A stretch of DNA of 64,000 bases, taken from Tepidamorphus sp. (GTDB lineage: Bacteria; Pseudomonadota; Alphaproteobacteria; Rhizobiales; Tepidamorphaceae). The stretch lies in contig JANQKY010000034.1 in NCBI GenBank assembly GCA_028280885.1, positions 1 through 64,000 of the forward strand, in the 5' to 3' direction. This document shows positions 1 through 8,010 of this stretch, one piece after another (position 1 is the stretch's first letter; the number at the start of each line of letters is the position of its first letter). The notes under the pieces are model-generated. The model saw only the letters and a program-made list of their open reading frames with translations. It was not told the DNA's origin and searched no databases. A program made the position numbers and the translations under genes.

Positions 1-19
1 CTGGGAATATGCCCGGCAT
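1..19 (-). CDS. 5' end of a gene running off the left edge
   Basis: Only six codons (M-P-G-I-F-P) are visible. The ATG at 19-17 on the minus strand is preceded by a very strong ribosome binding site (GGGGGGAGG, then six bases, then ATG). It lies about 90 bases downstream of the last gene of the MBOAT/acyl-carrier operon in the same direction, so it is probably the next operon member. In comparable MBOAT clusters this position often holds an SGNH/DltD-like acyl-transfer protein, but nothing in six codons can confirm that. Confidence 0.4.
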
Positions 20-109
20 GTCCTGCCTCCCCCCTACCTTGCTTTTTATGGGCACGAAATCGAACAAAACTGGCCAAACCGACACCGCAGTCATGATACG
101 CAACAGGCC

Positions 110-250
110 CTAGAGATCCGCGTAGATAAAGGTGACATCCGACAGCGGCCATTGCGTCAGGATGATCAGGATCGCGATCGCCAGCGGCAGGAGCGCGATG
201 ATCGCGGCGGCTTCAGCGCGCAGGCGGCCGATCAGCGTTTGACGGTTCAT
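110..250 (-). CDS. 46-aa single-pass membrane peptide in MBOAT operon
   Basis: This 46-residue ORF starts at an ATG that overlaps the MBOAT stop codon (ATGA), which indicates translational coupling. It has a short basic N-terminus (MNRQTLIGRLR), then one hydrophobic segment at about residues 12-32 (AAAIIALLPLAIAILIIL), then a short polar tail. Small one-helix peptides next to MBOAT acyltransferases can act as partners of the multi-pass enzyme (DltX beside DltB is the known parallel). No sequence similarity to DltX is claimed; a role as an MBOAT accessory subunit is inferred from position and topology. Confidence 0.6.
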   Translation of the reverse strand: MNRQTLIGRLRAEAAAIIALLPLAIAILIILTQWPLSDVTFIYADL

Positions 251-1356
251 CCCAATTCTCCGGTTGCGAAGTCGGACAGGACCGAGACATAGGTCATCGT
301 GGCAAACCAGCCCAGCACCTGGAGCGTCAGATTGAGGGCGCGGTTCTGTTCCGAGCGGGCCCACCAGGCGCGCACCCGGTTCTGCCGCTGCAGCCAGGCG
401 ATCCCGGCAAGGGCCGCGCCATGGCAGACGCCCCAGAGCAGATACTGCCAGGTGAAGGCGTGCCAGGCGCCGATGAAGGTGAAGGCCAGCACGATGCCGA
501 GATAGCGGCGTCCGGTGCGCCGGACATAGGGGTGGTAGCCGATATTGTTGGTCACCCAGACAAGGCTCATGTGCCAGCGCTGCCAGAATTCCTGCGGCGT
601 GCGGGCAAGCCAGGGCCGGTTGAAGTTCTCCTTGCTGTCGATGCCGACGAACCGGCACAGGCCCACGGCGATGTCGACATAACCGGAAAACATCACGTAG
701 ATGTTCAGGAGGCCCGCCCAGATCGCGAAGGTGGCGAACAGCCAGCCGAGCGGCCCGACCTCCTGGCCCGAGAAGAACTGGCCGAGATTGGCCGTCACGT
801 CCGGGCCGATCCAGGCGACCTTGGCAATCCCGATTATCACCCGCCGGACGCCGTCGCCGACCGCCTCCCGGCCCGGCACCGTCGTGAGCCGGTCCAGATT
901 GATCCGGTCGGCGAACTGGATCGGGCCGACGACCAGGGTCGGGAAGAACACCTGCGCCAGGAACACGTCGCCCGGCCGGTGGCTGTCCCTGGGATAGCGC
1001 CAGGTCCACAGCACCGCGCCGAGCGCGCGGATATAGACGAAGGAGGCGAACAGCAGGTCGAGCAGGTTCTGGTCGCCGGCGATCCGGCCAAGCACGAACA
1101 GCGCCGTGATCGGCAGCGCCCCCAGGGTGAACCAGCGCTTGATACCGAGCGCGACGAAACCCGTGGAATAACCTGCCGCAACAAGCAGGAAGATCAGGGT
1201 TTCAAGCGAGGCGATCCAGGCGAAGGCGAGCGAGAACAGGACGCTGTTGGCATAGACGAGCCGGCGCGAGCCGATCAGTTGGGCGCCGATATGGCAGATC
1301 AGATAGGCCAGGACGAAGGCCGCAGCCGTCAGGAGCGTCTCGAAAACGATGGTCAT
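247..1356 (-). CDS. MBOAT family membrane-bound O-acyltransferase
   Basis: A 369-aa multi-pass inner-membrane protein of the AlgI/DltB-type MBOAT family, which moves an acyl group across the membrane onto an extracytoplasmic hydroxyl. Hydrophobic helices run through the whole length. The family signature FWQRWHMSL is at residues 257-265, and the probable catalytic histidine is H299 in GAWHAFTW. The gene sits downstream of an acyl carrier protein and an unknown protein and is coupled by ATGA to a 46-aa membrane peptide. The natural reading is an acyl donor (ACP), a membrane transferase and accessory parts acting on a polysaccharide or cell-wall polymer. The acceptor cannot be told from the sequence. 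It is shorter than AlgI (about 470-500 aa). Confidence 0.88.
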   Translation of the reverse strand: MTIVFETLLTAAAFVLAYLICHIGAQLIGSRRLVYANSVLFSLAFAWIASLETLIFLLVAAGYSTGFVALGIKRWFTLGALPITALFVLGRIAGDQNLLDLLFASFVYIRALGAVLWTWRYPRDSHRPGDVFLAQVFFPTLVVGPIQFADRINLDRLTTVPGREAVGDGVRRVIIGIAKVAWIGPDVTANLGQFFSGQEVGPLGWLFATFAIWAGLLNIYVMFSGYVDIAVGLCRFVGIDSKENFNRPWLARTPQEFWQRWHMSLVWVTNNIGYHPYVRRTGRRYLGIVLAFTFIGAWHAFTWQYLLWGVCHGAALAGIAWLQRQNRVRAWWARSEQNRALNLTLQVLGWFATMTYVSVLSDFATGELG

Positions 1357-1425
1357 CGGCGTGCCGGTATCCGCCCGGGTGGCGCCGCTCGCCGGGGGGC
1401 CTGCGCGCGGCCGGCCGGCCGCACG

Positions 1426-2040
1426 CTATGCGGCAAGACGCGCAAAGAAGATCTCCGCGGCCATCTCACCGTCGACAAGCAGATGGCTCACCGAGGATGC
1501 GGCCTCACGCAGCGCGACGAGCTCGACCGCGACCGCGACGGGCTCCGCCATGGCCAGGCGGGAGAGCAGCGTCTGTCCGGATTGCGCGCGCAGGCGCGTG
1601 TAGATCCACTTGCCCTCGGCCTCGACACGGCGCTGATGCATCCGCTTGGTGATGAAGATCGCGGCGCTGAACAGATCGGTGCCTGAAACACCGTCGATCC
1701 GCGCCGAGGAAGCCGCGATTTCCTCCCGCCCGTCAAACGCGGCTTCCGGATCGTGATCGTCGCGCGGTGCCTGGGCTACGTCTTCGCGATAGGCAAAGGT
1801 GATCGGCCCCTCGGGCATCGTCGCGCGCAGGACCGCCGCGGCGTCGCGTGCGGCGCGCGGGTCCGCAAGCCGTTCGAACTGTCCCGTCCGGGTGGTGAAG
1901 CGCGGAAACCGCAGGTCGATCGCGCCGATCGGCCCGGGCATCGGCGCCAGCAGGCCGGTCAGGGCATGGACGGTGAAATCGACCCCGCGAATATAGTCGC
2001 GACCTGCGTAGAGCCTGGGCTCGAAGGGGGACGATATCAT
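1426..2040 (-). CDS. Unknown protein between ACP and MBOAT genes
   Basis: A 204-aa protein that I do not recognise. It has no signal peptide or membrane helix, and begins MISSPFEPRLYAGRDYIRG. Its ATG overlaps the stop of the acyl carrier protein gene by four bases, so the two are probably translated together. About 70 bases separate it from the MBOAT gene downstream. By position it may load, hydrolyse or deliver the acyl group carried by the ACP (a hotdog-fold or transferase role would fit), but no catalytic motif can be identified. The coding character is supported by the operon overlap and by codon use like that of its neighbours. Confidence 0.7.
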   Translation of the reverse strand: MISSPFEPRLYAGRDYIRGVDFTVHALTGLLAPMPGPIGAIDLRFPRFTTRTGQFERLADPRAARDAAAVLRATMPEGPITFAYREDVAQAPRDDHDPEAAFDGREEIAASSARIDGVSGTDLFSAAIFITKRMHQRRVEAEGKWIYTRLRAQSGQTLLSRLAMAEPVAVAVELVALREAASSVSHLLVDGEMAAEIFFARLAA

Positions 2041-2282
2041 ACGGTCTCGCGAATATGCCGCATCAGATTGCCGGCGACCTGCAGATTGTTTTCTTCCACG
2101 ACATCGTCGGGGATCGCGATATCGAAATGCTTCTCCAGATCGAGAAGGAACACCGACCAGTCGAGGGAATCGAGAATATCGTCCGCGATCAGGTCGGTCT
2201 CGGCGGAAATGGCCAGATCCGACCGGCCGGTGGTCTTCGATGCCAGGTCTTTGATCGTCGAAAGGAGGCTGGCCTCATCCAT
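2037..2282 (-). CDS. Acyl carrier protein (dedicated, in MBOAT cluster)
   Basis: An 81-aa acyl carrier protein. The serine that would take the 4'-phosphopantetheine arm is S39 in the motif DSLD (38-41), followed by the usual amphipathic helix (WSVFLLDLEKHFDI) and an acidic surface. An upstream in-frame ATG would add 44 residues of low-complexity sequence, so the start at MDEASLLS was chosen because it gives a normal ACP length. It is the first gene of the minus-strand cluster and overlaps the next gene by ATGA. Being separate from fatty-acid synthesis genes and next to an MBOAT, it is probably a specialised donor carrier. Confidence 0.85.
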   Translation of the reverse strand: MDEASLLSTIKDLASKTTGRSDLAISAETDLIADDILDSLDWSVFLLDLEKHFDIAIPDDVVEENNLQVAGNLMRHIRETV

Positions 2283-2672
2283 CGTACTCGTCCTCGATAC
2301 TGCTTGCCGGCCGGCCGGCCGGCGCGGGCACGCCGGGTGTACATTCAATTTGATAGCCGGCGTCAGTTTTGTTGGCTGCGGACCGTGGCTAAACAAGTCG
2401 TGAATTGAATTCAAGCGACAGGCGCACGCGTGGGTAGCATCCCTGCTAGCGTGCCATCTTTGATCATAGACCCCCGCGAGACGGTACTTCAGCGTCTTGT
2501 GCCTATGGTCGAGATTATCTGAAAATTTTATTAATTCCCTTTGTGCTCAGACGGTTGCGCCGTTTCAGAAATTTTTAATGTGCCCTCAACGGGTTGTTCA
2601 CTGCCTAAACAGGAGGCCTTCAACGTAATCGGACATAGTAGGCTCGGGCGATAAACAGGAGACCTCATCGCT
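2283..2672. other. Intergenic region between divergent ACP and ABC/TCS operons
   Basis: About 390 bases without a supported gene. Near the ACP start there is a run of four CCGG units (about 2309-2324). Around 2519-2580 the DNA becomes AT-rich, with two similar AT blocks flanking a short hairpin (ACGG-TTGCG-CCGT). Promoters for both divergent operons must lie here, but no clear -35/-10 pair was seen. Confidence 0.4.
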
Positions 2673-2729
2673 ATGCCGTCCAGCGAGTCACATGCGGGCA
2701 GAGTACGGTCGGGCGCCGAGGCGGCATGA
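2673..2729 (+). CDS. Possible 18-aa leader peptide coupled to ABC gene
   Basis: An ORF of 18 codons (MPSSESHAGRVRSGAEAA) has a good ribosome binding site (AGGAGA, ten bases before ATG). Its stop overlaps the ABC-transporter start as ATGA. The ABC start itself has only a weak ribosome binding site, so translation may depend on coupling to this leader. The peptide shows no run of one amino acid that would suggest attenuation. It could also simply be chance. Confidence 0.35.
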   Translation: MPSSESHAGRVRSGAEAA

Positions 2730-4558
2730 GCGTCCAATCCCGGAATCGGGGCTTGAAACAATCTGTGAACGGGCCCGCCACCCTTACCCCGATCCTGTCG
2801 GGCGGCCGCGTGCGCGGCATTGCCTGCGCCGTCGGACTGGGGTGCCTGGAGGGGGCGGCGGCCGGTGTCGCGGCCTTTGCCACGCGCGACGTCTTCCGGC
2901 TGCTGCATGCGGGAACGCCCGGTCCGGGAACCCAGATGCCGGTCGTGCAGGCCCTGGCGATGCTCGCCGCGGCCGGCGTGGCGATCGCCCTCATTCGTAT
3001 TTGTATTCGCGCCTTGGGGGAGGATATCGGTCAGAGTTACGCGATATCTTTACGGCGCGACCTTTACCGGCATCTGGCAAGGATGCCGGTAAAGGCTCAT
3101 TCCGCGCGGCGGGTGGGCGCGCTCGGCCTGCGCTATGTCGGCGATCTGTCGGCGGCGCGGCTGTGGATCAGCCAGGGGATCGTCAAGCTGCTCGTCGCGG
3201 CGATCCTCATCCCGGGCGCGGCGCTGGCGCTGGCGATGATCAATCCGGATCTGGCGCTGGCAGCCTTTGTCCCGCTCGTCGTCTGTGTCGGCCTGATGAT
3301 CGCCGTCTCGACCCTGCTGGAGCCGCTGCACAGGCGGCTGCGGGCGCGGCGGGCGCGGATCGCGATCGCGATGATCGAGCGGGCCGGCCTCGCGCCGGAG
3401 CTCGACCTGATCGGCCGCACCCGCGCCGAGCTTGCCAAGCTGCGCCGCGACGGCGATCTGTTGCGGTCGGCAGCCGTCCGGCGGGCAACGGCGGCCGGCG
3501 GATTGCGCGCGGTTCCGGAGATCGGCGCGGCAGCCGGCGGCATCGCGGTTTTGTTCATGGCCTGGCGCACGGGGGCGGCGCCGGCGGAGGCGGCGGCGGC
3601 CCTTGCGGTTCTCGCGATCCTGACGCAGCCGCTCAGGGACCTCGCCGGCGTCTGGGACCGGCGCTGCGCCTGGCGGATCGCCGCCGGCAAGCTGGAGGAC
3701 GTTCTTTGTGCGCCGGCCCGGCCGTTTCATCGCGGCGACATGCGGCGGTCGGTGCGGAAGGCGGCGCAGGACCCGCCCGGCGCCGGGGCGCCGGGTATCG
3801 TGTTCAAGGCCGTTTCCGCGCCGCCGCTGGCGGCGTTTTCGGCATCTGTGCAGCCGGGACAGACGATCGGCGTGACCGGACCGGCGGGGACCGGCAAATC
3901 GACCCTGCTCAACCTGGTCGCGGGCCTCGACATGCCGGAGGACGGCGACATCCGGTTCTTTCGCCCCGAAAGCAGCAACCCTGAGGGCAGCAACCCTGAA
4001 GACACCTCCCCTAAAGACAGCAGCGGCGACACCGATGGCCCGGATGGCGGCCCGGGGGGCAGCACCAACGGGCGCGGACCGGCGGTCTATCGCATCGCCC
4101 GGATCGGTGCCCCGGCGACGCTCGTCCAGGGCAGCCTGCGCAAGGCGCTGGCACTGGCGGTCTCGCCGCGGCCGGACGACGCGGTGATCGAGGCCGTGGC
4201 GCGCCGGTTCGGCCTTGCCGGGCTGATTGCGCGGCTTGGCGGCCTGGACGGCCGGGTGTCGGAGGCCGGGCGCAATCTGTCGTCGGGCGAGATCTGCCGG
4301 ATCCAGATGGCGCGGGCGGCGCTGCAGCAGGCCGATGTCCTTCTGATCGACGGGATCGATGCCGATCTCGACGCGGATGTTCGCGCGCACCTTGCCGACC
4401 TGATCGCGCTGTGCGGGGCGACGACGCTGATCGCGACCCGCGATGCCGGGCTGCTCGCCCTGTGCCGGCAGGTCTGGACGCTGGACGGGCGGGATATCGA
4501 CGGACGGACGGACGGACGGCACCGGCGCGATGGCGTCGCAATGCGATGGCAGGCATGA
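2726..4558 (+). CDS. ABC exporter half-transporter with degenerate ATPase site
   Basis: A 610-aa fused membrane-plus-ATPase subunit of the type I (MsbA/LapB-like) exporter class. The N-terminal 320 residues hold the membrane helices; the nucleotide domain follows. Walker A is intact (GPAGTGKS, 385-392) and the signature is LSSGE (518-522). Walker B (VLLID, 538-542) is followed by Gly543 instead of the catalytic Glu. The H-loop His is Arg572 (ATRD), and the Q-loop Gln seems replaced by Ala in IARIGAPATLVQGS. A low-complexity insertion with repeated SNPEG/SNPED units sits after Walker A. It may bind but hardly hydrolyse ATP, so it could be half of a heterodimer, a sensor, or decaying. Its stop overlaps the histidine kinase start (ATGA). 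Confidence 0.85.
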   Translation: MSVQSRNRGLKQSVNGPATLTPILSGGRVRGIACAVGLGCLEGAAAGVAAFATRDVFRLLHAGTPGPGTQMPVVQALAMLAAAGVAIALIRICIRALGEDIGQSYAISLRRDLYRHLARMPVKAHSARRVGALGLRYVGDLSAARLWISQGIVKLLVAAILIPGAALALAMINPDLALAAFVPLVVCVGLMIAVSTLLEPLHRRLRARRARIAIAMIERAGLAPELDLIGRTRAELAKLRRDGDLLRSAAVRRATAAGGLRAVPEIGAAAGGIAVLFMAWRTGAAPAEAAAALAVLAILTQPLRDLAGVWDRRCAWRIAAGKLEDVLCAPARPFHRGDMRRSVRKAAQDPPGAGAPGIVFKAVSAPPLAAFSASVQPGQTIGVTGPAGTGKSTLLNLVAGLDMPEDGDIRFFRPESSNPEGSNPEDTSPKDSSGDTDGPDGGPGGSTNGRGPAVYRIARIGAPATLVQGSLRKALALAVSPRPDDAVIEAVARRFGLAGLIARLGGLDGRVSEAGRNLSSGEICRIQMARAALQQADVLLIDGIDADLDADVRAHLADLIALCGATTLIATRDAGLLALCRQVWTLDGRDIDGRTDGRHRRDGVAMRWQA

Positions 4559-6177
4559 TATCGGTACTGTCCGGCCTCTGGCGACGCGCGGGTGCGATGA
4601 AGATCACATCCAGACTGTTCATTACCTTCGGCGTGATGCTGACGATCTCGTTTGCGAGCGCCTTTCTCGCCGTGTGGACGGCACGGCAGGCGGCCTATCA
4701 CATCGAGCGGACCGAGCTCGCCAACCGGCAGTATCAGGGCTATCTGATGCTCGCGGCCAACAGCTATCAGCTGTTCAAGCAGTTCGGTGACGCGCTGCTG
4801 ATCGGCGACCGCGACCTGGGCACGGGGGAATCAGAGCTTGAGCAAACCATCCGCGACGATATCGCCCGGCTGCGCCTGATCGTCGCCAGGGAGGTCGAAC
4901 TCGTCGGCGAGGAGGAAATCGAGGAACTGGAATTCCTCGAGGAAATCGAGACCCTGATCGAGGAACTGCTCAAGGAATACACCCAGGCGGTCGCCATGGC
5001 CTCGTCGGAACGGACGCAAAGCCAATGGTGGCGGCTCGCCGAGATCCTCGACCAGCGGGTCGACCGCGATTTCAAGCGGCTCATCCAGATCGGCATAGAG
5101 GAGGAGGCCGGCGAGGTCGCCGAAACCCATGCGGAAACGGCGGCGCTGATCCGCCGCGACCAGATCCTGGCGGCACTCTTCGCCGCGGTCGCCGCAATCG
5201 CCGCGGCGCTCAGCCTGGTTTCCATCCTGCGCAGCTTCAGACGCCCGATCGACGAAATTCTGGCCGGTGCCGAGGCCTTCGCCGGAGGCCAGTACGATGC
5301 CCGCATCCCGGAGCGGGGCGCCCGGGAATTCGTCAAGGTCGCGACAACCCTGAACACCCTGGCCGACGAGGTGGCGAAACGGGAGGTCGCGCTGTCGAGC
5401 GCCAACCAGGCCCTGGAGGAACGGATCGCCGAGCGCACCGCGGAACTGGAAGGCCTGCTGGAGACGGTCAAGCGGGCCAACACCAACCGCCGGCGGCTCC
5501 TGGCCGATGTCAGCCACGAGTTGCGCACGCCGCTGACGATCATTCGCGGCGAGGCCGACGTGACGCTGCGCGGCACCGACAAGACGTCGGAGGAATACCG
5601 CGACGCGCTCGGCCGCGTGCGCGACACCGCCGAGGACATGAGCCGGCTGGTCGACGACCTCCTGCTGATCGCGCGCCAGGAGGAGGGCGGCGTCCGCCTG
5701 CGCATCGAGGAGACCGACCTCGTTGGCCTGCTTGCCCAGACGGTCGAGGCGAACCGGTCGAAGGCGACCATGACGGCCGTCGATCTGCACTTCGACACGG
5801 ATCGGGACAAGGCGATCATCGCCGCCGATCCAAGCCGAATCCGCCAGGTCGTCAACATTCTCATCGACAACGCCATGCGATACGGCCGCGCCAATGTCGT
5901 CGTGCGCCTCGGCCGATCGGTCGACGGCTACATAATCCGAGTCGAGGATGACGGCCCGGGAATGAGCGAGGACGAGCAGGTTTCGGTCTTCGAACGGTTC
6001 TATCGCGGCGCCAGTGTGATCAGGACCGGCGCCGACGGGGTCGGTCTGGGCCTGCCCGTGGCGCGGGCGATCGTCGAGGCGCATAGCGGCAAGATATCGA
6101 TCGACAGCACGCTGGGAGAGGGAACCTCCGTATCGTTCAACCTGAAACTGCGTCCCGAGATCAGCGCGGTGGCGTAG
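4555..6177 (+). CDS. Membrane sensor histidine kinase
   Basis: A 540-aa two-component sensor. Order: TM1 near residues 20-42 (LFITFGVMLTISFAS), an extracytoplasmic helical and very acidic sensor region, TM2 near 205-225, a HAMP linker, a coiled coil, then the dimerisation/phosphoacceptor box with His321 (VSHELRTPL) and a HATPase domain with N (NILIDNAMRYG), G1 (VEDDGPGM) and G2 (GVGLGLPVARAIV) boxes. The start was taken at the ATG overlapping the ABC stop; ATGs at 4546 and 4597 are alternatives. The partner regulator follows 94 bases later. Coupling to the preceding ABC protein suggests the transporter-like protein may feed the kinase, as in BceAB-type sensing, though that is inference. Confidence 0.93.
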   Translation: MISVLSGLWRRAGAMKITSRLFITFGVMLTISFASAFLAVWTARQAAYHIERTELANRQYQGYLMLAANSYQLFKQFGDALLIGDRDLGTGESELEQTIRDDIARLRLIVAREVELVGEEEIEELEFLEEIETLIEELLKEYTQAVAMASSERTQSQWWRLAEILDQRVDRDFKRLIQIGIEEEAGEVAETHAETAALIRRDQILAALFAAVAAIAAALSLVSILRSFRRPIDEILAGAEAFAGGQYDARIPERGAREFVKVATTLNTLADEVAKREVALSSANQALEERIAERTAELEGLLETVKRANTNRRRLLADVSHELRTPLTIIRGEADVTLRGTDKTSEEYRDALGRVRDTAEDMSRLVDDLLLIARQEEGGVRLRIEETDLVGLLAQTVEANRSKATMTAVDLHFDTDRDKAIIAADPSRIRQVVNILIDNAMRYGRANVVVRLGRSVDGYIIRVEDDGPGMSEDEQVSVFERFYRGASVIRTGADGVGLGLPVARAIVEAHSGKISIDSTLGEGTSVSFNLKLRPEISAVA

Positions 6178-6271
6178 ACGGCGCATCGGTTAGTCCGTAC
6201 ATATCTTTTTAGATCCGATCTGACTGCCGGACCCGAATCCGCCGTAACAGCCGAACCCGACGCCCAAACTG

Positions 6272-7564
6272 ATGAATATCCTGGTCATAGAAGACGACAC
6301 GCGGGTCGCCGATTTCATCAAGCGGGGATTGAAGGGCGAGGGCTGGTCGGCGAGCGTCGTCGACAATGGCGAGGCGGCGATCGAGCTGTTGGGCGAAAGC
6401 AGCTTCGACCTGATCGTGCTCGATATCATGCTGCCGGGCCTGTCCGGTCTCGACGTCTGCCGCCGGCTGCGCTGGGACGGCGTGCAGACACCGGTCCTGA
6501 TGCTGACGGCGCTCGACAATATCGAGGACATCGTCTCCGGCCTGAAGACGGGGGCGGACGACTATCTCGTCAAGCCGTTCAATTTCGAGGAACTCGTCGC
6601 CCGGCTGGAGGCATTGCACCGGCGGCCGGTGCTGGCCGAGCAGCAATCGGGCGCGCAACGCAAGCTCTCCGGCGGCGGGCTTGAGCTCGATCAGGAATCG
6701 CTGATCGTGACGCTGAACGGCGAAACGGTCGACACGACCACGCGGGAGCGGGAGATCCTGACGCTGTTCCTGAACAATCCCTCGCGGGTGCTGGCGCGGG
6801 AGCGCATCCTCAACGCCGTCTGGGGAAACACGACCGAAACCCACACCAACGTGGTCGATGTCTATATCGCCCGGCTTCGCAAGAAGCTCAACGCGTTCGG
6901 CGAGCAGATCAAGACCGTGCACGGCGTCGGATATCGGTTCGATCCGGTCGATGCCCCAACCGCCGACACCCCCGCTGCTGACACCCCCGCTGCTGACACC
7001 CCCACGACTGACACCACAGCCGGGGACGCTGTGCCGACCTCGCAGGAAGAGGAGGACAGCGCGGCGCCGGCGGCAAGCGATACGCGTCCGGAATTCGACC
7101 GGCTGACCAGCCTCACCCGCCGGCTGATGGACGTGCCGGTCGTCATTCTGTCGGTCATCGACGGCCCCGGCCGGCAGCTGATCCTGGCGAGCCTCAGCGG
7201 CCTCGAAGGCGGCCGTGTCGTTCACCGGACCGTTGCCCTGGACGGCACGCCCTGCCAGTTCGTCCACGACGACAATGCTGTCTTCAGGGTGGACGATGTC
7301 CGCCAGACGCCGCCCGTCGCCAGGTTGCCCATCGTCGCCGACCTGCCGGTCGGCGCCTATCTCGGCGTGCCGGTCCGCGCACCGGACGGCGCCGTGATCG
7401 GCGTGCTCTGCGTGATCGATCACGAGCCGCGCGCCTGGACCGGCCAGGATGTCCAGACGCTGCAGCACCTGGCCGCCTCGATCGACCAGACCGCCCTGCT
7501 CGACGTCATGGCCGCCAGCGTCGACGACGCGTCGCAGAGCGCCGGCGGTCAGTCCGGAAAGTAG
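6272..7564 (+). CDS. OmpR-family response regulator with C-terminal GAF domain
   Basis: A 430-aa regulator. Residues 1-120 are a receiver domain with phosphoacceptor D51 (LIVLDIMLPG) and conserved K (VKPFNF). Residues about 130-225 are an OmpR/PhoB winged helix (TTREREILTLF, VDVYIARLRKKL). A linker of short repeats (ADTPAADTPAADTPTTD) follows. Residues about 260-415 are a GAF-like domain (LDVMAASV end; PVGAYLGVPVRAPDGAVIGVLCVID core, with Cys in TPCQFV). Ordinary OmpR regulators end after the winged helix at about 230 aa, so the GAF addition is unusual and suggests a second, ligand or redox input on the same transcription factor. It is the cognate partner of the upstream kinase. Confidence 0.92.
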   Translation: MNILVIEDDTRVADFIKRGLKGEGWSASVVDNGEAAIELLGESSFDLIVLDIMLPGLSGLDVCRRLRWDGVQTPVLMLTALDNIEDIVSGLKTGADDYLVKPFNFEELVARLEALHRRPVLAEQQSGAQRKLSGGGLELDQESLIVTLNGETVDTTTREREILTLFLNNPSRVLARERILNAVWGNTTETHTNVVDVYIARLRKKLNAFGEQIKTVHGVGYRFDPVDAPTADTPAADTPAADTPTTDTTAGDAVPTSQEEEDSAAPAASDTRPEFDRLTSLTRRLMDVPVVILSVIDGPGRQLILASLSGLEGGRVVHRTVALDGTPCQFVHDDNAVFRVDDVRQTPPVARLPIVADLPVGAYLGVPVRAPDGAVIGVLCVIDHEPRAWTGQDVQTLQHLAASIDQTALLDVMAASVDDASQSAGGQSGK

Positions 7565-7600
7565 GGCCCGCCTTTCTCGACGACAGCAGACACAAAAGAA

Positions 7601-7628
7601 ATGGCGCGGCCCTTCCGGGCCGCGCCAT
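7601..7628 (+). terminator. Strong GC hairpin after response regulator
   Basis: A perfect 12-bp stem (ATGGCGCGGCCC) with a TTCC loop lies 36 bases after the regulator stop. No T-run follows, so it may act as a factor-assisted terminator or mRNA-stabilising hairpin. It marks the end of the ABC/two-component operon. Confidence 0.6.
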
Positions 7629-7640
7629 CGGGAATGCCCC

Positions 7641-7915
7641 TCTAGAGCATCGGTCGATACATCAGCTGCATTCTGCTTGTTTGCGCTGTGGCGATCCGGC
7701 GGTGAAACGACCGCAGCGCGATGCCGCGCATCGGGCAAGGGTGCTTCGCCGGCGGGCGCCCGGCGCAGACAAGCCCTCCGGGACGGGCGGATTTGCGCCA
7801 ATGCCGGCGCTTAGCCGCTCGACCGTATCGACGGATACGCCCTTCGCGACTAAGCTTGGCCCTGACGCAAATCCACTCCGTCAGAATGCACCTGATGTAT
7901 CGCCCGATGCTCTAG
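7641..7915. repeat. ~275-bp element with 35-bp imperfect inverted ends
   Basis: The left end at 7641-7675 (begins TCTAGAGCATCGGTCGATAC) and the right end at about 7882-7915 are imperfect inverted copies, with a TCTAG core at each tip. The interior (about 205 bases) has no convincing gene and its short ORFs look random. Similar AGAGCATC tips appear at about 30147 and 40670. The structure resembles a small non-autonomous palindromic repeat family of Hyphomicrobiales intergenic regions. This element fills most of the 446-base gap between the response regulator and the antiporter gene. Confidence 0.6.
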
Positions 7916-8010
7916 CCACCATCGCCGAAATGACGAGAATGTCTGTACCTTTGTCCGCTATCCGCATCAGGGACGATCGATAGCATACGGCACCGGGGGG
8001 CGATTAACCC

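Noticed and set aside
110-1009. 299-aa minus-strand open frame over the MBOAT gene
   Set aside because: Most of it is a shadow frame rich in Arg/Gly/Pro. Only its last 46 codons, starting at ATG 250, are supported as a real gene.
421-1686. 421-codon plus-strand frame over the MBOAT operon
   Set aside because: Low-complexity translation antisense to real genes with overlapping start/stop pairs.
7681-7983. 100-codon frame in the gap before the antiporter gene
   Set aside because: It runs through the inverted-repeat element, has no ribosome site and no family-like sequence.
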